Assembly: GCA_025994075.1 (NCBI GenBank)
Contig: JAMQGV010000014.1
Location: 1-64,000, forward strand
Source of the DNA: Vicinamibacteria bacterium
GTDB taxonomy: Bacteria; Acidobacteriota; Vicinamibacteria; Fen-336
DNA: 64,000 bases
Direction of reading: 5' to 3'
A program made the position numbers and the translations under genes. This document shows, in pieces, positions 54,352 through 63,359 of the stretch. Numbering within the stretch: position 1 is the stretch's first letter; each line of letters opens with the position of its first letter. The notes under the pieces were generated by a model. That model saw nothing but the letters and a program-made list of their open reading frames with translations, made no database searches and was not told where the DNA came from.

Positions 54352-55361
54352 TCGTCTCTCCACTCCTCGATCGGCCCGGTGACGTCCACGGCGCGGCCGC
54401 TGATCGCGGCCCGCCGCGCGGCCACCGCCAGCCGCTGAACCTCCGCACCCTCGCGCAGGCCGACGCCCGGGGCCGCGCGGCCCTCCAGCACCTCCAGCAC
54501 GTTGCGCATCAAAGCGCGGTACATGTCGTTGCGCTCCCACGGCTCGAGCGTCGTCTCCCAGGAGGTGTTGCGGCGGGCCTCGAACACGCGGAGGGTCGCC
54601 GTCAGCAGGTCGACCTCCAGCGTGCCCTCGGTGCCGAGCACTTCCAGCGTGCGCCGCGCGGGACGTCGCAGGTAGTCGACGTGAACGCTCGACAGCCCGC
54701 GCTCGCGGTGGCCGAGCAGGATCTCCGCCAGGTCCTCGGTGTCGAGCTGCAGGTCGCCGAGCTGGCCGGCCATCGCCTGCACGGACGCGACCGGCCCCAG
54801 GAACCAGCGCGCCAGGTCGATCTCGTGCACGAGGTCGAGGATCGCGCCACCACCCATGGCGCGCTTCGCGCTGTAGTTCTCCCGATAGTCCTCGCCGGGA
54901 TGCCACTCGGGCAGGTACTGGCCCACGCTGGCGCGCAGCGACACGACCCGGCCCACGGCGCCGTCGAGCAATCGCTGCCGGGCCTGCTGCAGGGCCTCGT
55001 GGAAGCGCAGGTTGAACCCGACGGCCACCGGCAGGTTGCGCTGCTCCGCGGCGCAGACCAGTTCGACGACGCCCGCCCATCCATCGGTCACCGGCTTCTC
55101 GAGCAGCAGCGGCACCCCGGCTTCGATCACGGCGCGGGCCGCGTCGAGGTGCAGCGCGGTCGGGGTCGCGATCACGGCCAGGTCCGGCTGCTCCGCGAGC
55201 CCGTCCGCCAGGCTCGGCACCGCGCGGACGGGGTACTCGAGCGGCGCGGAGTCGCGACCGCGCCGACGACAGGCGAGCACCTCGACCCCGGGGCGCAGCC
55301 CCGCCAGGTTGTGCAGGTGTCGGCGCCCGATCGAGCCGAGGCCGTCGAAGAGGACCTTCAT
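54348..55361 (-). CDS. Gfo/Idh/MocA oxidoreductase (PtmF-like)
   Basis: 337 residues. NAD loop DGLGSIGRRHLHNL, EKPVTDGW (the Glu-Lys-Pro motif of the family), RENYSAKRAMGGGAILDLVHEID (catalytic His-type segment). These oxidoreductases act on sugars. Campylobacter ptm loci carry a relative (PtmF). ATG 55361; 44 bp to the next stop. It may set the oxidation state of the nonulosonic acid or its precursor. Confidence 0.82.
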   Translation of the reverse strand: MKVLFDGLGSIGRRHLHNLAGLRPGVEVLACRRRGRDSAPLEYPVRAVPSLADGLAEQPDLAVIATPTALHLDAARAVIEAGVPLLLEKPVTDGWAGVVELVCAAEQRNLPVAVGFNLRFHEALQQARQRLLDGAVGRVVSLRASVGQYLPEWHPGEDYRENYSAKRAMGGGAILDLVHEIDLARWFLGPVASVQAMAGQLGDLQLDTEDLAEILLGHRERGLSSVHVDYLRRPARRTLEVLGTEGTLEVDLLTATLRVFEARRNTSWETTLEPWERNDMYRALMRNVLEVLEGRAAPGVGLREGAEVQRLAVAARRAAISGRAVDVTGPIEEWRDE

Positions 55362-55405
55362 GCGCGCGCCCGAAACATAGTCGAGCCCCGCCCGGGCCAC
55401 AAACG

Positions 55406-56593
55406 TCAGCCGCGGGCGAGCCGGAAGAAGCCCCAGTTGGGCGCCGGCAGTGGCCGCCAGGCGAGCCCGGCCAGGCGCTCGTCGTCGACGAGCTGCGCCG
55501 CGTGGGCCAGCGTCAGCAGCCGGAACCAGGTGTCGAACATCGAGCTCTCGCCGACCCCGTGCTCGCCCTCGGACCACGCCGTGCGCCGCCGCTCGCGGTG
55601 GCGCAGGAGGTGGGCGCTGACCAGCGCGCGGGCCGTCCACACCCGCCCTGCCATCTCGGGCGGGGCGGCGACGGCGCGCAGCGCGTCGGGGAGGTCGAAC
55701 CAGCGGCGGCGGGCCCAGCAGAAGCCGCCGTCGTCGTTCCGGGCGGCGAGGGCGACGTCGATCAGGCCGCGTGCCATGCGCTCGACCGCCGTCCGCGGCG
55801 CGACCTCGGCGCCGCCCGCGGCGCGCAGCACCGTGACCGCGTCCAGCTCGTCGCAGGCGCCGCCGCCCGGCACCGGGAAGAAGCGGCCGTCGTGGTACTG
55901 CAGCGCGACTGCCCGCGTGGCGGCGCGGTCGGCGCACGGCGGCGTGCGGTTCCAGAAGTCGTAGAGCACGTGCTGGTGGGCGGCGCCGCCGAGCCCCGTG
56001 TGGCCGTCGGCCCAGTCGCCTTCGCCCCAGAAGCCGGTCGCCGGCCGGGCGCGCTCGGCGTGCCACGCGAACCACGCCTCGAGCCGATCGCGCGAGCGGG
56101 CGTCGTCCCACAGCAGGACGTCGGCCGAGAGCAGGATGCCCGCCTGCATTGCGCGGTTGCCGCTGTTCCAGGGATTGGCCCGCCACGGCAGCGCGTCGAG
56201 GTGGGCGCGCAGCGCGGTGCCGTCGGGCCAGCGGTCGAGCACCGCGAGGCGGTGGAGCGGCCGCTCGCCCAGCGCGATCAGCGCGGCGAGGGCGAACGTC
56301 GCGAGCTGGCCGTCGGTGTAGGCGGGATCGTGCAGCGCGTGCAGCCCCGGCTGGCGCACCGCGCCGCGCCACAACCCGGTGTCCGGGTCCTGGGCTGCCT
56401 GAAGGCGCTCGACGAAGGCGGCGCGCTCGCCCGGTTCGAGGTCGTCGGCGAGCAGCCAGCGCACGAAGAACGCGAAGCAGTCGCTGAACGGCGAGCCGGG
56501 GAGCGCCGCGGTCATCGCGTAACGGCCGGGGCCCCGCTTCAGGCGCTCGACGTAGCCGAGCGCCTCGGCCCGCAGCCGCTCGCCCGCGGTCAT
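55406..56593 (-). CDS. Protein of unknown function, alpha-helical toroid-like
   Basis: 395 residues, soluble, helix-rich with aromatic-rich turns (PTTGFWGEGDW-type pattern, NPWNSGNRAMQAG, FWNRTPP, SSMFDTWFRLLTLAH), as in (alpha/alpha) barrels of terpene cyclase and glycan-lyase type. No catalytic motif was identified. ATG 56593 overlaps the GT4 gene by four bases, so it works with the glycosyltransferases. I do not assign a function. Confidence 0.6.
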   Translation of the reverse strand: MTAGERLRAEALGYVERLKRGPGRYAMTAALPGSPFSDCFAFFVRWLLADDLEPGERAAFVERLQAAQDPDTGLWRGAVRQPGLHALHDPAYTDGQLATFALAALIALGERPLHRLAVLDRWPDGTALRAHLDALPWRANPWNSGNRAMQAGILLSADVLLWDDARSRDRLEAWFAWHAERARPATGFWGEGDWADGHTGLGGAAHQHVLYDFWNRTPPCADRAATRAVALQYHDGRFFPVPGGGACDELDAVTVLRAAGGAEVAPRTAVERMARGLIDVALAARNDDGGFCWARRRWFDLPDALRAVAAPPEMAGRVWTARALVSAHLLRHRERRRTAWSEGEHGVGESSMFDTWFRLLTLAHAAQLVDDERLAGLAWRPLPAPNWGFFRLARG

Positions 56594-57774
56594 CCGCGGG
56601 CTCCCGCGCGCAGCTCGTCGTAGAGCGCGCCGGCGCGCCGGGCCAGCGCGTCGGCGCTGCGGTGGCGCGCGATCCACTCCCGTCCCGCCGTTCCCCGCGC
56701 GCGGGCGCCCGCCGGGTCCGCGAGCAGCTCGAGGATCGCGGCGGCGAAGGCCTCGGGCGCGTACTCCGGGGCCAGTCCGCCGCCGCTTTCGTCGAGCACC
56801 TCGCGGTGGTCGGGGATCTCGCGGTTGGCCACGACCGGCACGCCGCAGGCCAGGCTCTCCACGACCTTGGTGGTCGAGGCGACCACGTAGAGCGGCTCCG
56901 GCGGCACCGGGGCGACGGTCAGCGCGGCGCCCCGCACCCAGGCGGGAACCGCCTCGCGCGCCACCCGGCCGGGGAAGCGGACCGCGTCTCCCAGCCCCAG
57001 CCGGCGCGCCTGCGCCGGCAGCTCGGGGTCCGGCTCGCCCAGCATCACGAGACTCGCGCCGGGGCGCTGCGCGCGGACCCGGGCGAAGGCGTCGAGCAGG
57101 AAGCCGAGCCGGCGCTTGCGGTCCATCGAGCCGAAGTAGAGCACCGTCTCCGGCGGCAGCGGCTGCGCCGGACCGGGGGCGGCGACGTCGGCGCACAGCG
57201 GGAAGGCCTCGACGCGGCCGGCGCCGCGCGCGCGCAGGTCGCGGGCCATCTCGTCGCTGATCGCGAGGACCAGGTCGGCGTCGCGCACGACGCGGTCGAG
57301 CAGCCTGCTCTCGGCCGCGTGCCAGGCCGGGGCCAGCGGCGCGAGCGGCCCCGCGGCGAGCGCCGCGCGCCGGCCGAGCGCGGTCGGGAACGAGCACTGG
57401 TAGACGAAGGGCACGCCGGCCTCGCGCGCCAGGGTCCGCGCGGCCCAGGCCTCGGGCAGTCCCGTGCGCGCCTGCACGATCGAGACGCCCGCGAGCCGGG
57501 CGCGGCCGAGTGCCAGCGACTGACGCCACAGCTCGACGTGGCGGCGCGGACCGCGCCAGTGCCGCCGTCGCGTGAGCCACACGTCCGCGCCGTGCCAGCG
57601 GTGGTCGGGGGCGGCGGTCGCGGCCGCGGTGGGCACGTCCTCGCGGCGAGCCGGCTGCATCACGAAGTCGACCTCCCAGCCGAGCGCGGGCAGGCGCTTC
57701 GCGAACACCTCCTCGAGCACGACGTGGTCGCAAGGCCAGGGGCGGTGCGGGAAGAGCAGCAGCCGGGGGCTCAT
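56590..57774 (-). CDS. GT4-family glycosyltransferase
   Basis: 394 residues, GT-B fold. N-terminal RLLLFPHRPWPCDHVVLEE; C-terminal VLYFGSMDRKRRLGFLLDAF, PEPLYVVASTTKVVESLACG, the donor-binding Glu pattern of GT4. Transfers a sugar from a nucleotide sugar to a lipid- or protein-linked glycan. ATG 57774 overlaps the next gene by four bases. First of three consecutive GT4 genes. Confidence 0.85.
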   Translation of the reverse strand: MSPRLLLFPHRPWPCDHVVLEEVFAKRLPALGWEVDFVMQPARREDVPTAAATAAPDHRWHGADVWLTRRRHWRGPRRHVELWRQSLALGRARLAGVSIVQARTGLPEAWAARTLAREAGVPFVYQCSFPTALGRRAALAAGPLAPLAPAWHAAESRLLDRVVRDADLVLAISDEMARDLRARGAGRVEAFPLCADVAAPGPAQPLPPETVLYFGSMDRKRRLGFLLDAFARVRAQRPGASLVMLGEPDPELPAQARRLGLGDAVRFPGRVAREAVPAWVRGAALTVAPVPPEPLYVVASTTKVVESLACGVPVVANREIPDHREVLDESGGGLAPEYAPEAFAAAILELLADPAGARARGTAGREWIARHRSADALARRAGALYDELRAGARG

Positions 57775-58892
57775 CGCGGTTTCGTGGTCAGCAGCTCCTC
57801 GTAGAGCTGCGCGGTGGCGCGCGTCATCGCCTGCCGGGTGAAGCGCTCCTCGAAGCGGGCGCGGCCCGCGCGGCCCCGCCGCGCGCGTTCCGCGGGCGCC
57901 GCCAGCGCCTCCACGAGCGCGGCGCAGAGGGCCTTCGCGTCCGCCGCCGGCACCAGCCAGCCGGTCTCGCCGTGGATCACGGCGTCGGGCGTGCCGCCGA
58001 CCGCGGTCGCGATCACGGCGTGCGACTCGGCCATCGCCTCCAGCACCGCGTTGGGCAGTCCCTCGGCGAGCGAGGGCTGCACCAGCAGGTCGGCTGCGGC
58101 GATCCACGCGCGGCCGGGGCCGGGGCCGACCAGCGTCGCGCTGGCGTCCAGGCCGAGTTCGCGCACCCGCCGCGCCAGGCGCTCGCGCTCCGCGCCGTCG
58201 CCGACCACCACCAGCCGGGCGCCCGCCGGCAGCGCGCCGCGCGCGGCGGCCCAGGCCTCCAGCAGGTGGGCGTGGCCCTTGACGGCCTCGAGCCGCCCGA
58301 CGGCGACTGCGAGCGGCCCGCCGCCCGCGTCGCGGCGCAGTGTCGGCGCGACCGCTCGCGTGCCGGCGTCGTCCTCGGCGAGGCCGTTGAAGACCAGGCA
58401 GGCGCGGTCCCGTTCCAGGCCGGCGGCGACCTCCTCCTCGAGCGCCGCGCGCGAGTTGAAGACCACCCGGTCGACCCGGCGGTAGCTGGCCCGCGCCAGC
58501 CGCCTCCAGAGGGCGCTGAACGGCACGGGCAGGTTGTGCTCGTAGGAGGTGCGCTGGGAGACGACCACCGCCCGCGCGCCGGCGCCGCGCGCGACGAGCG
58601 CCGCGTGCAGGTTCGAGAGAAAGAGGAAGGAGTGGACCAGTGCGGGGCGCTGCGCCCGCAGCACGGAGGCGAGCCGCAGCAGGCAGCCGAGGTCGGCGGC
58701 GCCGCGCCGGCGCAGCGGGTGGACCGCGACGCCCGCCGCCTCCAGCGCTGCTGCGAAGTCGTTGCGCTCCTTCAGCAGCACGACCAGCGGCTCGAAGCGC
58801 GCGCGGTCCAGCCCGGTCGCCAGCTCGAACACCTGGCGCTCGGCCCCGCCCGTGCCGCTGAGGTCGTTGACGAGCAGCGCGACGCGCGTCAT
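57771..58892 (-). CDS. GT4-family glycosyltransferase
   Basis: 373 residues, GT-B fold. LVNDLSGTGGAERQVF (acceptor-side Gly-Gly-Ala-Glu motif), AVGRLEAVKGHAHLL, VQPSLAEGLPNAVLEAMA (the E-x7-E donor motif). Transfers a hexose or amino sugar in glycan assembly. ATG 58892 overlaps the next gene by four bases. Confidence 0.9.
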   Translation of the reverse strand: MTRVALLVNDLSGTGGAERQVFELATGLDRARFEPLVVLLKERNDFAAALEAAGVAVHPLRRRGAADLGCLLRLASVLRAQRPALVHSFLFLSNLHAALVARGAGARAVVVSQRTSYEHNLPVPFSALWRRLARASYRRVDRVVFNSRAALEEEVAAGLERDRACLVFNGLAEDDAGTRAVAPTLRRDAGGGPLAVAVGRLEAVKGHAHLLEAWAAARGALPAGARLVVVGDGAERERLARRVRELGLDASATLVGPGPGRAWIAAADLLVQPSLAEGLPNAVLEAMAESHAVIATAVGGTPDAVIHGETGWLVPAADAKALCAALVEALAAPAERARRGRAGRARFEERFTRQAMTRATAQLYEELLTTKPR

Positions 58893-60067
58893 CGGCGGGC
58901 CAGCGAGAGCGCGTCGAGCCCGCGCGCGGCCCACTCCGCGGGGCCGTCGGCCGGGCGGCTCGCCGCGCGCGCGACGGCCTCGCGGTAGGCCGCCTCGACC
59001 TTGCCCAGTTCGCGCGGCAGCAGGCCGATCTCGTCGAGGCGGCGCCGGCCGCGGGTGGCCAGCTCGCGCGCCCGGGCGGGGGCGAGCAGCAACCCGGTGA
59101 CGGCGGCGCCCAGGGCCGCGGGCTCGCGCGGCACGACGAGGGCCGCCGGCGGCTCGCCGACCGCCTCGCGGTAGGCCGGCAGGTCGCCGAGCACGACCGG
59201 GGTCTCGCAGGCCATCGCCTCGAGCAGCGACTGGGGCAGGCCGTCCGCCTCCGGCGCCATCGCCACCACCTCGGCCAGCGAGAGCAACGAGGGCATCTCC
59301 GCGTGTTCGACGTCGCCGACGAAGCGGAGCCGGCCTGCGATGCCCGCGCCCTCCGCGAGCGCGACGAGCCGGGCCTGGTACTCGGGGTCGGCGCGGTATT
59401 CGGTGAGCAGCAGCACCGCCCGAGGCACCGCTGCCACGACGCCTGCGAAGGCCTCGACCAGGAGGTGGGTGGCGTAGAGCGGCGCCAGGATGCGCGGGCA
59501 GAGCACGACGCGATCGTCCGCGGCCAGCCCCAGCCGATCGCGCAGGGCGCGGGCCGCGTCGGCGTCGCGGCGGAAGACGGCGGGATCCACGCCCCAGCGC
59601 ACGACGCGGGCCTTGTCCGCGAAGTCGCCCCAGCCCTCCAGGCGGCGCAGCAGGCCCTCCGACTTGACCAGCAGCGCGTCCGCGCGCTGCAGCACGCGGC
59701 GGGTGGCGCGGCGCTCGAGCCACGTGAGCCCGCCCGGGTGCTGGCTCTCGTCGACGTCGCCGCCCATCACCGTGACGACCAGCGGCCGCGCGCCCGACAG
59801 CGTCGCCAGCGAGGCCAGCCGCCCGCCGGCGTAGTGCAGGTGCACGAGCTCGGGCCGGAAGCGGCGCAGCCCGCCCAGGAAACCGCGCAGCGCGGCGGCG
59901 GCCTGCAGCGGGCCGCGCGGCAGCGGCTGGGTCAGCGCGTCGAGGCCAGGGCAGGGCAGCAGCGGGCCGAGCGTGAAGAAGCGCACCTCGTGGCCGAGCG
60001 ACGCCACCGCGCGGGCGCGGCCCAGCGCGTGCACCGACTGGCCGTTTCCGATCACCGCGACGCGCAC
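58889..60067 (-). CDS. GT4-family glycosyltransferase
   Basis: 392 residues. VAVIGNGQSVHALGRARA, VTVMGGDVDESQHPG, RILAPLYATHLLVEAF, MAPEADGLPQSLLEAMACE (the E-x7-E motif). The N-terminal pattern resembles GT4 enzymes acting on colanic-acid-like or nonulosonic polymers; the donor is not known. GTG start 60067, 10 bp after the asparagine synthase-like stop. Confidence 0.88.
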   Translation of the reverse strand: MRVAVIGNGQSVHALGRARAVASLGHEVRFFTLGPLLPCPGLDALTQPLPRGPLQAAAALRGFLGGLRRFRPELVHLHYAGGRLASLATLSGARPLVVTVMGGDVDESQHPGGLTWLERRATRRVLQRADALLVKSEGLLRRLEGWGDFADKARVVRWGVDPAVFRRDADAARALRDRLGLAADDRVVLCPRILAPLYATHLLVEAFAGVVAAVPRAVLLLTEYRADPEYQARLVALAEGAGIAGRLRFVGDVEHAEMPSLLSLAEVVAMAPEADGLPQSLLEAMACETPVVLGDLPAYREAVGEPPAALVVPREPAALGAAVTGLLLAPARARELATRGRRRLDEIGLLPRELGKVEAAYREAVARAASRPADGPAEWAARGLDALSLARR

Positions 60068-60077
60068 GGGCGGCGGC

Positions 60078-62030
60078 TCAGGCCTCGGCTACCCGCCGCA
60101 GCCACAGCTCGGCCGAGACGAGGCGGAACAGGCCCGGGCGCGCGGCCAGTTCGGCGTCGTCGCCAGCCAGCCACTGGCCCAGCGCCGCGTGGTTGAGCCG
60201 CGTCTCGACCCGCGAGCCGGGCCCGATCCACTTGCGCACGAGCGGGCCGATCTCGGCGAGGAAGCGCTGCTCGGGGGTGGCGAAGCCGAGCTTGTCGCGG
60301 CGGCCGCGCACGACTTCCGGGATCACCCCGGCCATCGCGTCGCGCAGCACCGCCTTGGTGCGCCCGCCCTGGATCAGCTGCCGCGCGGGCATCGAGAGCG
60401 CCGCCTCCACCAGGCGGTAGTCGAGGAACGGCGTGCGGGCCTCGATCGAGAAGGCCATCGAGCTGCGGTCCTCGTAGCGCAGCAGCGCGGGCAGGCTGGT
60501 GCGGAACAGGTTGCCGAGCCGCTCCTCGCGCAGGGAGGCGCAGCGCTCGTGGCGCCGGCCGGCGACGCTCGCGTTGTGGGCGCCCCACTCGGGGTCGAGC
60601 AGGTTGGCCGGGACCCGGCCGTGGGTGGCCCCCAGCGCCAGCGCGCGCCGGCGCAGGCCCGACGGCAGCGGCAGCGCGTGATAGGCCAGCAGCCCGAGGA
60701 AGAAGGCGAGCGGCCGCGAGGTCGCGCGGTGGGCGCGCCATGCCTCGGCCAGCGCCCAGCCGGGCCCCTCGCGGCGTGCGATCTCGGCGAGGAACGGCCC
60801 GTAGTGGTAGTGGTAGCCGGCGAGAACCTCGTCGGCGCCCTGGCCGTCGAGCAGCACCCGCACGCCCGCGTCGCGCGCCATCCGCATCACCCGCCACTGC
60901 GAGTAGAGGCCGGTCGACGGGAACGGCTCGTCCTGGGCGCGGGCGAGGTCCGGGAGGTCGGCCGCGAGCTCGGCCGAGGTCGGCGTGGCTCGTGCGCTCA
61001 GCACGCCGGAGGCCGCCACGACCGCGTCGACGTGCGGGGTCTCGGCCAGGCCGAGGTCCGTGTAGAGCACGGAGAACGAGTGGTGGGCCGCGGCCTCCGC
61101 CCCGCGCAGGCGGGCGGCCAGGCACACGATCGACGACGAGTCGAGGCCGCCCGAGAGGCAGGTGCCGACCTCGACGTCCGAGCGCAGCAGCCGCAGCCGC
61201 ACGGCGTCCTCGCACAGGGCGGCGAAGTCGGCGGTGGAGACGGCGTCGGCGCCGACGTCCGGCGGCGGCGCGTACCAGGCCCGCACCGAGAGCCGGAACG
61301 CGTCGAGGTCGAGCGTCGCGCAGTGTCCGGCCGGCAGGCTGCGGACCCCGTCGAAGAAGGTCTGCGAGGTCTCGTCGACCGCGCCGTCGACGAGGAAGGC
61401 GCGCAGCGTCGGCTCGTGCGGGCGGCGCGGCACCAGCGGGTGGGCGAGCAGGCCCTTGATCTCCGACGCGAACGCGAAGAGCGCGCCGTCCCAGAAGTAG
61501 TGCAGCGGCTTGACGCCGAAGCGGTCGCGGGCGCAGAAGAGGCGGCGGGTCTGCGCGTCGTAGAGCGCGAAGCCCCACATGCCGTTGAAGCGGGCGAGGC
61601 ACTGCTCGCCCCACTCGCGCCAGGCGGCGAGCAGCACCTCGGTGTCGGTGCCGGTCCGGAACCGGTGGCCCTTCGCCTCCAGCTCCGCGCGCAGCTCGAC
61701 GAAGTTGTAGATCTCGCCGTTGTAGGTGACCCACAGCGCGCCGCCGTCGCCCGCCATCGGCCCGTGGCCGGCGGCCGAGAGGTCGAGGATCGCCAGGCGC
61801 CGGTGGGCCAGGCCGACGTCGAACCCGGGCGGGATCGCCGCGGGCAGCCGCGGCAGCTCGACGCCTGCCGCGGTGTCGGGGCCGGAGAAGGCCTGGGCCC
61901 GGCCGCTGGCCGAGGCGGCCAGCAGGTAACCCTCGTCGTCCGGGCCGCGGTGCCGCTGGGCGGCGTTCATCGCGGAGAGCGGGGCGAGCGCGCCGGGGAT
62001 GCGGCCGGCGACGCCCGCGATCCCGCACAC
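60078..62030 (-). CDS. asnB: Asparagine synthase-like glutamine amidotransferase
   Basis: 650 residues. Starts MCGIAGV with the catalytic Cys2 of class II glutamine amidotransferases, then HRGPDDEG. The synthase domain has SGGLDSSSIV (the pyrophosphate loop SGGxDSS) and GQGADEVLAGY. Makes an amide from glutamine, ATP and an acid. Such enzymes are common in exopolysaccharide loci, where they may amidate uronic or nonulosonic acids in place of Asp. GTG start at 62030; 30 bp after the aminotransferase stop. Confidence 0.88.
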   Translation of the reverse strand: MCGIAGVAGRIPGALAPLSAMNAAQRHRGPDDEGYLLAASASGRAQAFSGPDTAAGVELPRLPAAIPPGFDVGLAHRRLAILDLSAAGHGPMAGDGGALWVTYNGEIYNFVELRAELEAKGHRFRTGTDTEVLLAAWREWGEQCLARFNGMWGFALYDAQTRRLFCARDRFGVKPLHYFWDGALFAFASEIKGLLAHPLVPRRPHEPTLRAFLVDGAVDETSQTFFDGVRSLPAGHCATLDLDAFRLSVRAWYAPPPDVGADAVSTADFAALCEDAVRLRLLRSDVEVGTCLSGGLDSSSIVCLAARLRGAEAAAHHSFSVLYTDLGLAETPHVDAVVAASGVLSARATPTSAELAADLPDLARAQDEPFPSTGLYSQWRVMRMARDAGVRVLLDGQGADEVLAGYHYHYGPFLAEIARREGPGWALAEAWRAHRATSRPLAFFLGLLAYHALPLPSGLRRRALALGATHGRVPANLLDPEWGAHNASVAGRRHERCASLREERLGNLFRTSLPALLRYEDRSSMAFSIEARTPFLDYRLVEAALSMPARQLIQGGRTKAVLRDAMAGVIPEVVRGRRDKLGFATPEQRFLAEIGPLVRKWIGPGSRVETRLNHAALGQWLAGDDAELAARPGLFRLVSAELWLRRVAEA

Positions 62031-62060
62031 GCTAGCGGCCCCGCGGCGCGCGCCGCTGGA

Positions 62061-63194
62061 TCAGGACCGCACCCCGGCGGCGCAGTACGCCCGCACCTCG
62101 GCGCAGATCCGCTCGAGCTCGGCCATCGGCAGCTCGGGGTAGAGCGGCAGCGAGAGGACCTCGCGCGAGAGCTGCTCGGACACGGGCAGGTCGCCGACGG
62201 AGCCGCGGGCAGCCCCCATCGCCGGCTGCAGGTGGATCGGCCGCGGGTAGTGGATCGCGCTGGCGATGCCGCGCTCGGCCAGGTGACGGTGCAGCCCGTC
62301 GCGGTCTGCGACGCGGACCGTGTAGAGATGCCATGCAGACGTGGTGCCCGGTCGCACGCGGGGCACCGTCAGGCCCGGGATCCCGTCGAGCGCCGCTCCG
62401 TACGCCGCCGCGCGCTCGGCCCGCTCGCGGTTCCACAGGTCGAGCTGGACCAGCTTGACGCGCAGGATCGCCGCCTGCAGGGTGTCGAGGCGGCTGTTGG
62501 TTCCGAGCACCACGTTGTCGTACTTGTCGGCGCCGCCGCCGTGGTTGGCGACCTGGCGCACCTTCGCGACGAACGCCTCGTCGTTCGACACGACCGCCCC
62601 GGCGTCGCCGTAGGCGCCGAGGTTCTTGCCGGGGTAGAACGAGAAGCAGGCCGCGTGGCCGAGGGTGCCCGCGCGCCGGTTCCCGATCGCCGCGCCGTGA
62701 GCCTGCGCCGCGTCCTCGAGCACGGGCAGCCCGTGCCGGCAGGCGATCTCGTTGATCGCGTCCATGTCGCACGGGTGCCCGTAGAGGTGGACCGGGATCA
62801 CCAGCCTGGTGCGCGGCGTGATCGCCGCCTCCAGACGCGCGGGGTCCAGGGTGAACGAGTCGGCCGCGACGTCGACGAACACGGGCGTGGCGCCGTTGAG
62901 CAGGATCGCCTCCCCGGTGGCGATGAAGGTGTTGGCGACGGTCACCACCTCGTCGCCGGGTCCGATCCCGTAGGCCCGCAGCGCGAGGGTCAGGGCGTCG
63001 GTGCCGTTGGCGACGCCGACGGCGGCGCGTGCGCCGCACCACTCGGCGAACTCGCGCTCGAACAGCTCGCAGTCGGCGCCCCTGACGAAGGCCGTGGTGG
63101 ACACGACCCGTTCCATGGCGGCGTCCACTTCCGGCTTGATGCGCGCGTACTGCGCCTTCAGATCGACCATCGGAATGCTGCGGCTGTTGGCCAT
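62061..63194 (-). CDS. DegT/DnrJ/EryC1/StrS aminotransferase
   Basis: 377 residues, PLP-dependent. VANGTDALTLAL near the N-terminus, EDAAQAHGA, SFYPGKNLGAYGDAGA (Lys in the PLP loop), RLDTLQAAIL. Adds an amino group to a keto sugar. It has AGGGAGA before the ATG at 63194 and is first in the minus-strand run ending at 44815. Because no LegC lies within the ptm block, this gene is the best local candidate for the aminotransferase step, though its position at the far end makes that an inference. Confidence 0.88.
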   Translation of the reverse strand: MANSRSIPMVDLKAQYARIKPEVDAAMERVVSTTAFVRGADCELFEREFAEWCGARAAVGVANGTDALTLALRAYGIGPGDEVVTVANTFIATGEAILLNGATPVFVDVAADSFTLDPARLEAAITPRTRLVIPVHLYGHPCDMDAINEIACRHGLPVLEDAAQAHGAAIGNRRAGTLGHAACFSFYPGKNLGAYGDAGAVVSNDEAFVAKVRQVANHGGGADKYDNVVLGTNSRLDTLQAAILRVKLVQLDLWNRERAERAAAYGAALDGIPGLTVPRVRPGTTSAWHLYTVRVADRDGLHRHLAERGIASAIHYPRPIHLQPAMGAARGSVGDLPVSEQLSREVLSLPLYPELPMAELERICAEVRAYCAAGVRS

Positions 63195-63359
63195 GTCGTC
63201 TCCCTGCTGGGCGTCCTGATAGGATCGGCGCTGGTCGCGCGGCGCGCGAGCCCGCGGTTCTTCGGTGCCCGATCCCTCGAAGAAGCGGCGTGCGATCTTA
63301 TCGCCGCGCCGCGTTTCTCCGGAAAGATCCCCCGCAAGGAGCCGCCGCTGTCCAAGGTC

